Below are positions 37,486 through 44,952 of a stretch of 64,000 bases of DNA, in pieces; position 1 is the stretch's first letter; each line of letters opens with the position of its first letter. Position numbers and translations under genes: made by a program. The DNA lies in contig NZ_BSFQ01000004.1 of assembly GCF_027922425.1 (NCBI RefSeq), positions 298,314 through 362,313 on the forward strand, read 5' to 3'. The stretch is from Pseudonocardia halophobica (GTDB taxonomy: Bacteria; Actinomycetota; Actinomycetes; Mycobacteriales; Pseudonocardiaceae). Under the pieces are notes generated by a model. It was not told the DNA's origin. It saw only the letters and a program-made list of their open reading frames with translations, and did not search any database.

Positions 37486-38142
37486 CACCCGGGCCAGGAC
37501 GAACCCGTCGTACCCCTTGGCGCCGACCGTCTGCACCGCCGTGGCCTCCAGCCGGTCGTCCTTCTCCAGGGCCGCGAACATCCGCCGCGTGCCGTCCGTG
37601 GGCGGGTCGCCGCCCGTCAGCACCCGGCCGGCACGCACCACGTTGTCGACGACGATCACGGTGCCGGGACGGCCGAGCCGCACGGCGTGGTCGAGGTAGG
37701 CGGCGTTGTTCTGCTTGTCCGCGTCGACGAACACCAGGTCGAACGGGCCCTCGAGCGTCGGCAGGGTGTCCAGAGCCGCCCCGACGCGGATCTCGACCCG
37801 GTCGGCCAGCCCGGCGTGCTCGAGGTTGGCCTGCGCGACGGCGGCGTGGTCCGGCGAGTACTCGCAGGTCACGAGCGTGCCGTCGGCGGGGAGGGCGCGG
37901 GCGAGCTCGATCGTGGAGTAGCCGCCGAGCGTGCCGATCTCCAGGATCCGGCGGGCGCCCGCGATCCGGGCGAGCAGGTGCAGGAAGCGACCCTGGGTGG
38001 GGGAGACGTCGATCGCCGGCAGCCCCGCCTCGGCGTTGCGCGCGAGCGCCGCGCTGAGCACCGGGTCCTCGGGCAGGAGGGCGGCCTCCAGGTAGCGGTC
38101 GACCCTGCCCCAGACGTCGCGGTCCCCCGTGCTCTCGCTCAT
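37480..38142 (-). CDS. SAM-dependent O-methyltransferase
   Basis: A 220-residue catechol/caffeoyl-CoA-type methyltransferase from ATG 38142. The SAM loop is ILEIGTLGGYSTIELARALP, the metal-binding Asp lies in LVFVDADKQNNAAYLD, and a second ligand region is IVVDNVVRAG. N-terminal residues ALARNAEAGLPAIDVSPTQGRFLHLL match the family. It lies about 100 bp upstream of the acyl-CoA dehydrogenase on the same strand. Substrate unknown. Confidence 0.93.
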   Translation of the reverse strand: MSESTGDRDVWGRVDRYLEAALLPEDPVLSAALARNAEAGLPAIDVSPTQGRFLHLLARIAGARRILEIGTLGGYSTIELARALPADGTLVTCEYSPDHAAVAQANLEHAGLADRVEIRVGAALDTLPTLEGPFDLVFVDADKQNNAAYLDHAVRLGRPGTVIVVDNVVRAGRVLTGGDPPTDGTRRMFAALEKDDRLEATAVQTVGAKGYDGFVLARVR

Positions 38143-38255
38143 GCCTCCACCCTGGCCCTCCGGCCGGCGGGCGGCCACCGCGATCGATGGTCCCGACGGT
38201 ATCGGCTCGGCCACGCGTCCGGTCGGGGCGCGGCCGACGGCCTAGGGTGCGGTAC

Positions 38256-39143
38256 ATGTCGGAAGCGAACGATCCGAGGGCCGCACGGCGGGTCCCGGCC
38301 GGGGAGCGGGTCGTGTTCGACGGCACCGCCGGCAAGCTGGTCGGCGACCGCTGGCCCGCCGTCGGCGAGCGCCGCGGGCCCGCCCTCCTGCTGCACGGGG
38401 GCGGCCAGACCCGGCACTCCTGGTTCCGCACCGCCGCGGCGCTGGCCGAGGCGGGCTGGGACGCGACCGCGCTCGACGCCCGCGGGCACGGCGACAGCGA
38501 CTGGGCGCCCGACGGCGACTACGGCACCGACGCCCTCAACGCCGACCTCGCCGCGGTCGTCGAGCAGGTGGGGGAGCCCGCGCTGCTGCTCGGCGCCTCG
38601 ATGGGCGGGATGACCGCGCTGGTCACCGAGGGCGAGCGGGGTGGCGTGGCCCGGGCGCTGGTGCTGGTGGACATCGTGCCCCGGGTCGAGCCCGACGGCG
38701 TCGCGCGGATCATGGCGTTCATGGGCGCGAACCCAGACGGCTTCGGCTCGCTCGAGGAGGTCGCCGAGGCCGTGCGGGCCTACAACCCGCACCGCAAGCG
38801 CCCGCCGAACCCCGAGGGCCTGCGCAAGAACGTGCGGCTCCGGGAGAACGGCCGGTGGTACTGGCACTGGGACCCCGCCTTCCTCCGGGTCGGCGACGAG
38901 CCCCGCCGCTCGACGACCCACGAGCGCGCCGCGGCTGCCGCCGCGCGCGTGACCGTGCCGACGCTGCTGGTCCGTGGCGCCCAGTCGGACATCGTGAGCG
39001 AGGACGGCGTGCAGGAACTGCTGCGGCTGATCCCCGGCTCGGTGCACGTCGACGTGTCCGCCACCGGCCACATGGTCGCGGGCGACGACAACGACGTCTT
39101 CACCAGCACCGTGCTCGGCTTCCTGGCCGACCACGAGGTGTAG
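38256..39143 (+). CDS. Alpha/beta hydrolase
   Basis: A 295-residue hydrolase starting at ATG 38256. The oxyanion-hole motif is LLHGGGQTRHSW, the strand-5 elbow is LLGASMGGMTAL with nucleophile Ser, and acid and base are probably the Asp in RGAQSDIVSEDG and the His in ATGHMVAGDDN. The layout resembles haloperoxidase-like or esterase-type hydrolases that work without cofactor. Divergent from the O-methyltransferase (113 bp). Substrate unknown. Confidence 0.9.
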   Translation: MSEANDPRAARRVPAGERVVFDGTAGKLVGDRWPAVGERRGPALLLHGGGQTRHSWFRTAAALAEAGWDATALDARGHGDSDWAPDGDYGTDALNADLAAVVEQVGEPALLLGASMGGMTALVTEGERGGVARALVLVDIVPRVEPDGVARIMAFMGANPDGFGSLEEVAEAVRAYNPHRKRPPNPEGLRKNVRLRENGRWYWHWDPAFLRVGDEPRRSTTHERAAAAAARVTVPTLLVRGAQSDIVSEDGVQELLRLIPGSVHVDVSATGHMVAGDDNDVFTSTVLGFLADHEV

Positions 39144-39157
39144 CCGGGCGCGCTCGG

Positions 39158-39823
39158 TCAGACGTTGTCGAGCGCGACCCGGGCGATCGCCGCCGCCGCG
39201 TCCCGCGTCTGCTGCTCGGTGCCCGAGCCCTGCAGCGAGACGTCGATCGTCGCGCCGCCGCTGCGCACGAGCAGCCCGCCCAGGCCCTCCGGGAAGTCCC
39301 GGTCGCTGTAGAAGAACAGCGCCTGGTCGCCGAGCCCGGGCACATCGACGCCCGGCACCCCCACCGAGCTGCGCGAGGCCGCCGCCTTGGCGTCGAACCG
39401 CGAGCCGGACTCGACGCCCACGCTCAGCCCCGGCACCGTGCCCGACGCCGGGTAGGCGCACACGCTCCGCGTGGTGCCTCCGGTCGGGGTGGGCGTGCCG
39501 AAGGCCAGTCCGGTGGCCTGCGCGATCTCCTCCTGCGGGACCAGCTCGCAGGCCTGGGGCAGCGCCCCGCCGTCCCCGGCCGGGTTCGGCTCGCCCGGTG
39601 CGATGCCCGGCGCCGCCGCGGCCGACGGTGCCGCCGACGACGCCGGAGTCGCGGCCGGGACCGACGACGCTGCCTGGTCCCCGCCCCCGCCGCTGCAGCC
39701 GCTCAGCGCGAGCGCGCCGCCGAGGGCGGCGACCAGCGCGAACGTGCGGACCAGCCCGTGGGAGCGCGAGTGCGGGAAGCGGTGGGAGGAGCGCTGCGGG
39801 AACCGGACGGATCGGACGCGCAT
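39158..39823 (-). CDS. DUF3558-like lipoprotein
   Basis: A 221-residue secreted lipoprotein. The basic N-terminus MRVRSVRFPQRSSHRFPHSR is followed by a hydrophobic stretch and the lipobox LALSGC. A Ser/Ala/Pro linker leads to a domain with QACELVPQEEIAQATGLAFG and RSVCAYPASG. The two cysteines and this spacing recall DUF3558 lipoproteins common in Pseudonocardiales. The domain ends with DVSLQGSGTEQQTRDAAAAIA. Function unknown. Convergent with the hydrolase, 14 bp between stops. Confidence 0.72.
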   Translation of the reverse strand: MRVRSVRFPQRSSHRFPHSRSHGLVRTFALVAALGGALALSGCSGGGGDQAASSVPAATPASSAAPSAAAAPGIAPGEPNPAGDGGALPQACELVPQEEIAQATGLAFGTPTPTGGTTRSVCAYPASGTVPGLSVGVESGSRFDAKAAASRSSVGVPGVDVPGLGDQALFFYSDRDFPEGLGGLLVRSGGATIDVSLQGSGTEQQTRDAAAAIARVALDNV

Positions 39824-39931
39824 CCGCCGAGGGTAGCGACGCGCGGTGAACGACCCGCGACCGGGAGTGAACCCTGTCCGGCGCCGTCCGGAGAGGCGGC
39901 CCCGGCCTCGCACCGGGGACGCCGCATCCCC

Positions 39932-40936
39932 TCACCCGATCAACGCCAGCGGCTCCGGCCGCGGGCGCCGGGCCCGGGGCACCCGGGCCGCCGGGACCGG
40001 TTCCGGCACCACCGCCATCTCCGGCAGCCGACGCCCGGCCGCGCGGATCAGCACCGCGGTCCACGTGCGGAACGGCCGCCAGGGTTCGGCGATCCGGGTC
40101 AGGTCCTCCTCTGTGGCCGGGCCGTCGAGCCCGTAGGCCGCGCCGACCAGGGCGGCGAGCCGCGGCTCGCCCGCGACCAGCGCGTCCTGCACCCCGGACG
40201 CGCGCAGGTGGATCAGGGTCGCCGCGAACGCGCCGATCCCGGGCACCGTGCGCAGCCCGGCCCGGACCTCGTCCGGGTCGCCCTCGCGCAGGGCAGTGGG
40301 ATCGAGCAGCCAGGCCTCGGCGGCCCGCGCCACCGCCCGCAGCCGCTCCTGCTTGAGCTCGGGCAGGCCGGGCAGGCGATCGGCGGCCAGCAGCTGCGCG
40401 GGCGTGGGCACCGCGGCCGTCTCCTCGCCGGCGACCGCCAGCACCCGGCCGAACCCGCGGGCGAGCCGCTCGCGCGCCGCGAGGGACTGCCGCCGCCCCC
40501 AGCGCTGGGAGAGCACGCACCACAGCGCAGCCTCCCAGGGCGAGGCGAACAGCACGGGCCGCAGGCCCGGCGCGGCCGCCATGATCCGACCGATCAGCGG
40601 GTCCCGCTCGCCGACCTCGGCGAACGCGGCGCCGTCGCCGTCGAGCGCGAGCATCCGGGCCACCTGGTCCCGCACGGGATCGAGGGGCTCGCCCGGATCC
40701 AGCCCGCCGACGACGCCGTGCACGCCCCCGGCGTCCTGCGTGAGGGCCACGCCGACCTGGCCCCGCAGGTCGTCCCGGCAGAAGGCGAGCCGCAGCACAC
40801 CCCCGGCGAAGGCACCGCCGCCGGGCCAGTCCCCGGCCGGCTCGGCACCGTGGCCGAAGGCGCCCGCCTCCACCAGGGAGAACGCGCCGCGGGGTCGGAT
40901 CGTGAAGGTCTGCTCGGACACCGTCGAAGTGGTCAT
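39932..40936 (-). CDS. AlkA-like DNA-3-methyladenine glycosylase 2 family protein
   Basis: A 334-residue protein from ATG 40936. The AlkA N-terminal domain is recognisable (TFTIRPRGAFSL, VALTQDAGGVHGVVGGLDP), followed by PWEAALWCVLSQRWGRRQ and a helix-hairpin-helix RTVPGIGAFAATLIHLRA (about 229-245). AlkA reads LPDDYL next, with catalytic Asp238. Here the same place reads LVAGEPRL, so Glu257 stands where the Asp is expected. The end keeps EPWRPFRTWTAVLIRAAG, matching the AlkA WKPWRSYALLH region. It may be a variant glycosylase or a non-catalytic DNA-binding relative. Confidence 0.85.
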   Translation of the reverse strand: MTTSTVSEQTFTIRPRGAFSLVEAGAFGHGAEPAGDWPGGGAFAGGVLRLAFCRDDLRGQVGVALTQDAGGVHGVVGGLDPGEPLDPVRDQVARMLALDGDGAAFAEVGERDPLIGRIMAAAPGLRPVLFASPWEAALWCVLSQRWGRRQSLAARERLARGFGRVLAVAGEETAAVPTPAQLLAADRLPGLPELKQERLRAVARAAEAWLLDPTALREGDPDEVRAGLRTVPGIGAFAATLIHLRASGVQDALVAGEPRLAALVGAAYGLDGPATEEDLTRIAEPWRPFRTWTAVLIRAAGRRLPEMAVVPEPVPAARVPRARRPRPEPLALIG

Positions 40937-41091
40937 GGGCGCAGCATGCCCGCCGCCACCGACAGTTCCCGGCGCCCGCACGAGTTGTCCACAACCCGTT
41001 GCTCCGGTCGGTGGTGATGCATCTGCATGACTTCCGCTCCGGGCCCGGCGTGGGATATCCAGGGAGGACCGACCGCGACGGAGGGGGCGGC

Positions 41092-42807
41092 ATGACCGAG
41101 TTCGACCTGGTGGTCCGGGGTGGATCCGTGCTCGACGGGAACGGAGGTCCGGCCCGCACGGCGGACGTCGGGATCGTCGGGGACCGGATCGTGGAGGTCG
41201 GCCGGGTCGCCGGCACCGGCCGCCGCGAGATCGACGCGGACGGCGCGGCCGTCGCCCCCGGGTTCGTCGACATCCACACCCACTACGACGGGCAGGCGAC
41301 CTGGGAGTCCCGGCTGCAGCCGTCGTCGTGGCACGGGGTCACCACCGTGGTCGCCGGCAACTGCGGGGTCGGCTTCGCGCCCGCCCTCCCGGAGCACCGC
41401 GACCGGCTCATCGACCTGATGGAGGGCGTCGAGGACATCCCGGGCATCGCCCTGCACGAGGGCCTGCCCTGGACCTGGCTGACCTTCCCCGAGTACCTCG
41501 ACGTGCTCGAGGCCCGCCCGTACGACGTCGACCTCGCCACCCAGGTCCCGCACGCCGCGCTGCGCGTGCACGCGATGGGGGAACGGGCCGCCGCGCACGA
41601 GGAGGCCACGGCGGACGAGGTCGCGCTGATGGCCAAGCTGGCGGCGGAGGCGATCCGGGCCGGCGCGCTGGGCTTCTCCACCTCGCGCACGCTCAACCAC
41701 AAGAGCATCGACGGCGAGCTCACGCCGTCCTACGGCCTGGGTGCCGCCGAGCTCGTCGCGATCGCGAAGGCCGTCGGGGAGACCGGCACCGGGGTGTTGC
41801 AGCTGGTCAGCGACTTCCCCGACGCCGACGAGGAGTTCGCGCTGATCCGGGAGATGGTGGCGGCGTCGGGCCGGCCGCTGTCGTTCTCGCTCGTGCAGTT
41901 CCCGCAGGAGCCGGACAAGCACCGCGCGATCCTGGCCATGGTCGACCGGGCGTGGGCGGACGGGCTCGAGATCCGCGCGCAGGTCGCGGCCCGGCCCGTC
42001 GGGCTGATCCTGGGCCTGGAGAACACCCTCAACCCGTTCATGACCAACCCGGTGTGGCGCGGGATCGCCGACCTGACCCCCGGCGAGCAGGCGGCCCGGA
42101 TGCGCGAACCCGGCCTGCGGGCGGAGATCCTCGCCGCACAGACCCGGGAGAAGGAGCGCGGCCGGCTCGGCGGCAACCTGATCCACAAGTACGAGCTCAT
42201 GTACGAGCTCACGGACCCGCCGAACTACGAGCCGCCCGCCTCGGCGTCGATCGCCGGCCGGGCCGCCGCCGAGGGCCGGGACCCGGTGGAGCTGGCCTAC
42301 GACATCGTGGCCGGCGGCGGCATGCTCTACCTGGTCAGCTCGAACTACGTCGCCGGCAACCTCGACGCCGTGGGCGAGATGCTGCGGCACCCGCACGCGC
42401 TGCCCGGGCTGTCCGACGGCGGTGCGCACGTCGGCACGATCTGCGACGGGAGCTTCCCGACGACGCTCGTCCAGCACTGGACCCGGGACCGCGCCGGGGA
42501 GAAGCTCGACCTGGCCTACGTGGTGCAGCGGCAGGCCCGGGACACCGCGCGGGCGGTCGGGCTGCTCGACCGCGGCGTGCTCGAGCCCGGGTTCCGCGCC
42601 GACCTCAACGTGATCGACGTCGACGGGATGCGGCTGCACCGGCCGGAGATGCGCCACGACCTGCCCGCGGGCGGGAGCCGGCTGCTGCAGCGGGTGGACG
42701 GGTACCGGCACACGGTCGTCGCCGGCCAGGAGACCTACACCGACGGCGCCGAGACCGACGCGCTGCCGGGCCGCCTGATCCGCGGGGCACGGCCCGCGCC
42801 CCGGTAG
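41092..42807 (+). CDS. D-aminoacylase-like amidohydrolase
   Basis: A 571-residue metal-dependent hydrolase of the N-acyl-D-amino-acid deacylase group, starting at ATG 41092 after GAGGGGG. The metal motif is FVDIHTHYDGQATWESRLQP, followed by VVAGNCGVGFAP with the bridging Cys typical of D-aminoacylases. FSTSRTLNHKSIDGELTPS is a family segment, and the catalytic Asp lies in LSDGGAHVGTICD. There is no signal peptide. Actual substrates of such proteins vary widely (acyl-D-amino acids, hydantoin-like compounds), so the name is by family. Confidence 0.88.
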   Translation: MTEFDLVVRGGSVLDGNGGPARTADVGIVGDRIVEVGRVAGTGRREIDADGAAVAPGFVDIHTHYDGQATWESRLQPSSWHGVTTVVAGNCGVGFAPALPEHRDRLIDLMEGVEDIPGIALHEGLPWTWLTFPEYLDVLEARPYDVDLATQVPHAALRVHAMGERAAAHEEATADEVALMAKLAAEAIRAGALGFSTSRTLNHKSIDGELTPSYGLGAAELVAIAKAVGETGTGVLQLVSDFPDADEEFALIREMVAASGRPLSFSLVQFPQEPDKHRAILAMVDRAWADGLEIRAQVAARPVGLILGLENTLNPFMTNPVWRGIADLTPGEQAARMREPGLRAEILAAQTREKERGRLGGNLIHKYELMYELTDPPNYEPPASASIAGRAAAEGRDPVELAYDIVAGGGMLYLVSSNYVAGNLDAVGEMLRHPHALPGLSDGGAHVGTICDGSFPTTLVQHWTRDRAGEKLDLAYVVQRQARDTARAVGLLDRGVLEPGFRADLNVIDVDGMRLHRPEMRHDLPAGGSRLLQRVDGYRHTVVAGQETYTDGAETDALPGRLIRGARPAPR

Positions 42808-42908
42808 CCCGCCCGGAAACCCGCTCGGCGCCGGGTGGGGCTGGCCCTACTGTGCACCCGGGAGTGTGCCGGGTGGGGGGCACTGCGCGGGTGGGCTTGG
42901 GTGGACGC

Positions 42909-44207
42909 ATGAGCGAGGAGGGGATCCCGGCCGCCGTCGTCGTGCCCGCGCCGGCGGTCGGGGCGGTCCGGCGGGGGCTGCGCTACCTGGTCACGGGGCT
43001 GCCGCTGGGGGTGCTGGCCTTCGTCGTCGCGATCGCCGGGTTCGCGGCCGGCATCAGCACGGTCGTCGTGTGGGTGGGGCTGCCGATCCTGGCCGGCACG
43101 TTCGTGCTGTCCCGGCGGCTGGCCGACGTCGAGCGGCGGGCCACGGAGGCCGCCACCGGCCGCCCGCTCCCGCCGCACCACTACCGCCCGCGGCGCGGGC
43201 GCGGCGTGATCGGGATGCTGGGCCGGCTCGCCGACCCGCAGTGCTGGCGCGACCTGCTGCACGCCGTCGTCGGGTTCCCGGTCCGGCTGGCCTGCTTCGT
43301 GATCGGCGTCGCCTGGGTCGTGACCGGCCTCGGCGCCACGCTGTACGTGCTGTGGGAGTGGTCGCTGCCGCGCGGCGAGCGGACCGGGCTGGTCGACGTG
43401 ATCACCGGCGTCGCGTCCCGGGCGCTGGACGTCGCCTTCACCACCCTCGTCGGGCTGGTCCTGCTGGCCACGACGCCGTGGGTGGTGCGGGGGCTCGTCG
43501 CCGTGCGGGCCGGGCTCGCGCGCGGCCTGCTCACCAACCGCACCGCCGCGTTGCGGGCCCGTACCGAGCAGCTCGCCGCCGGTCGCCGGGCCGCGGTCGC
43601 GGCCGAGGCCGCCACGCTGCGGCGGCTCGAACGGGACATCCACGACGGCCCGCAGCAGCGGCTCGTCCGGCTGACCATGGACCTCGAGGCGGCCGACCGC
43701 CGGCTCGACGACGATCCCGAGCGCGCCCGCCCGCTGATCGCCGAGGCCCTCACCCAGACCCGCGAGGCGCTGGCCGAGCTGCGGGCGCTGTCCCGGGGCA
43801 TCGCCCCGCCGGTCCTGGCCGACCGCGGGCTCGCCGCCGCGCTGGCCGCCGCCGCGGCGCGGTCCACCGTGCCGGTCAGCGTCGAGGTCGACCTGCCTTC
43901 GGGCGAGCGGCCGGCGGCGGCGGTGGAGAACACGGCGTACTTCGTGGTGACCGAGGCGCTCACGAACGTCGCGAAGCACTCCGGGGCGACCCACGCCACC
44001 GTCGACGTCCGGCCGCACCGCGCCGACCTCGTCGTCCGGGTGACCGACGACGGCGTCGGCGGCGCCCACCCGGCGAAGGGCCACGGATTGTCGGGGCTGT
44101 CGGAGAGACTGTCGGCCGTGGAGGGGCGGCTGGAGGTCGCGAGCCCCGAGGGCGGGCCGACGGAGATCACGGCGTGGATCCCGCTGGCCGGGTTGGAGGA
44201 CGCGTGA
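42909..44207 (+). CDS. Two-component sensor histidine kinase (NarL-partner type)
   Basis: A 432-residue membrane kinase. It has four hydrophobic helices in the first 215 residues, in a PspC/DUF4118-like sensor-domain layout with VTGLPLGVLAFVVAIAGFAAG and later FVIGVAWVVTGLG. A coiled segment leads to the HisKA_3 dimer helix LERDIHDGPQQRLVRL with the phospho-acceptor His, then a HATPase with ENTAYFVVTEALTNVAKHSG and DDGVGGAHPAKGHGLSGLSER. The signal is not apparent. Its stop overlaps the response regulator start by 4 bp. Confidence 0.94.
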   Translation: MSEEGIPAAVVVPAPAVGAVRRGLRYLVTGLPLGVLAFVVAIAGFAAGISTVVVWVGLPILAGTFVLSRRLADVERRATEAATGRPLPPHHYRPRRGRGVIGMLGRLADPQCWRDLLHAVVGFPVRLACFVIGVAWVVTGLGATLYVLWEWSLPRGERTGLVDVITGVASRALDVAFTTLVGLVLLATTPWVVRGLVAVRAGLARGLLTNRTAALRARTEQLAAGRRAAVAAEAATLRRLERDIHDGPQQRLVRLTMDLEAADRRLDDDPERARPLIAEALTQTREALAELRALSRGIAPPVLADRGLAAALAAAAARSTVPVSVEVDLPSGERPAAAVENTAYFVVTEALTNVAKHSGATHATVDVRPHRADLVVRVTDDGVGGAHPAKGHGLSGLSERLSAVEGRLEVASPEGGPTEITAWIPLAGLEDA

Positions 44208-44845
44208 GGGTGGTGCTGGCCGAGGACTCGTTGCTGCTGCGCGAGGGCCTCGTGCGGCTGCTCGACGAGGCGGGCGCCGAGGTGGTGGCGGCGGTCGGCG
44301 ACGGGGCGGCGCTGGTCACCGCGGTGAAGGAGCACCGGCCGGAGGTGGCGGTCGTCGACGTGCGGATGCCGCCGACCTTCACCGACGAGGGGCTGCGGGC
44401 GGCGCTGGAGATCCGCCGCGAGTGGCCGGACACGGCGATCCTGGTGCTGTCCCAGTACGTCGAGGAGTCCTACGCCTCGGACCTGCTGGCGGCGGGTGGG
44501 GGAGTGGGGTACCTGCTCAAGGACCGGGTGTCCCGGCTGGCCGAGCTGTCCGACGCGCTGGAGCGGGTCGTCGGCGGCGGGACCGTGCTCGACCCGGAGG
44601 TCGTGTCCGCGCTGCTGACCCATCGCCGGCGCCGCGATCCCGTCGAGTCGCTCACGCCCCGTGAGCGGGAGGTGCTCGGCCTCATGGCCGAGGGCCGGAC
44701 CAACACGGCCATCGGCCGCGACCTGGTGATCACGCAGGGCGCGGTGGAGAAGCACATCTCGTCGATCTTCACCAAGCTGGGGCTCGCGCCGTCGGGTGAC
44801 GACCATCGACGGGTGATGGCGGTCCTCGCCTGGTTGCGGGCCTGA
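44204..44845 (+). CDS. LuxR/NarL family response regulator
   Basis: A 213-residue regulator beginning at the overlapping GTG. The receiver starts VRVVLAEDSLLLREGLVRLL with acidic Glu-Asp, has the phospho-acceptor Asp in AVVDVRMPPTFTDEGL and the Lys in GYLLKDRVS. The C-terminal helix-turn-helix reads LTPREREVLGLMAEGRTNTAIGRDLVITQGAVEKHISSIF in parts. It forms a pair with the kinase upstream. Targets are unknown; the NlpC/P60 gene 107 bp downstream on the same strand is a candidate by position only. Confidence 0.95.
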   Translation: MRVVLAEDSLLLREGLVRLLDEAGAEVVAAVGDGAALVTAVKEHRPEVAVVDVRMPPTFTDEGLRAALEIRREWPDTAILVLSQYVEESYASDLLAAGGGVGYLLKDRVSRLAELSDALERVVGGGTVLDPEVVSALLTHRRRRDPVESLTPREREVLGLMAEGRTNTAIGRDLVITQGAVEKHISSIFTKLGLAPSGDDHRRVMAVLAWLRA

Positions 44846-44846
44846 C

Positions 44847-44858
44847 GCCCACGTGGGC
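44847..44858. promoter_or_regulatory. 12-bp palindrome between response regulator and NlpC/P60 gene
   Basis: GCCCACGTGGGC is a perfect dyad directly after the regulator stop. It could be an operator or a weak terminator. No other element is recognised in the 107-bp gap. Confidence 0.3.
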
Positions 44859-44952
44859 CCCGGATCTTCCCCGTCCGTGTGATGGCGGATGCGGCGCGTG
44901 TCCGCCAAGCTCTCGCCGGTCCAGTCGGGGCGACCGGTCGGGGGAAGAGTCG

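Noticed and set aside
44846..44952. c-di-AMP (ydaO) riboswitch upstream of the NlpC/P60 gene
   Set aside because: Such riboswitches often precede actinobacterial wall hydrolases, but the gap is only 107 bp and none of the expected conserved blocks is visible.
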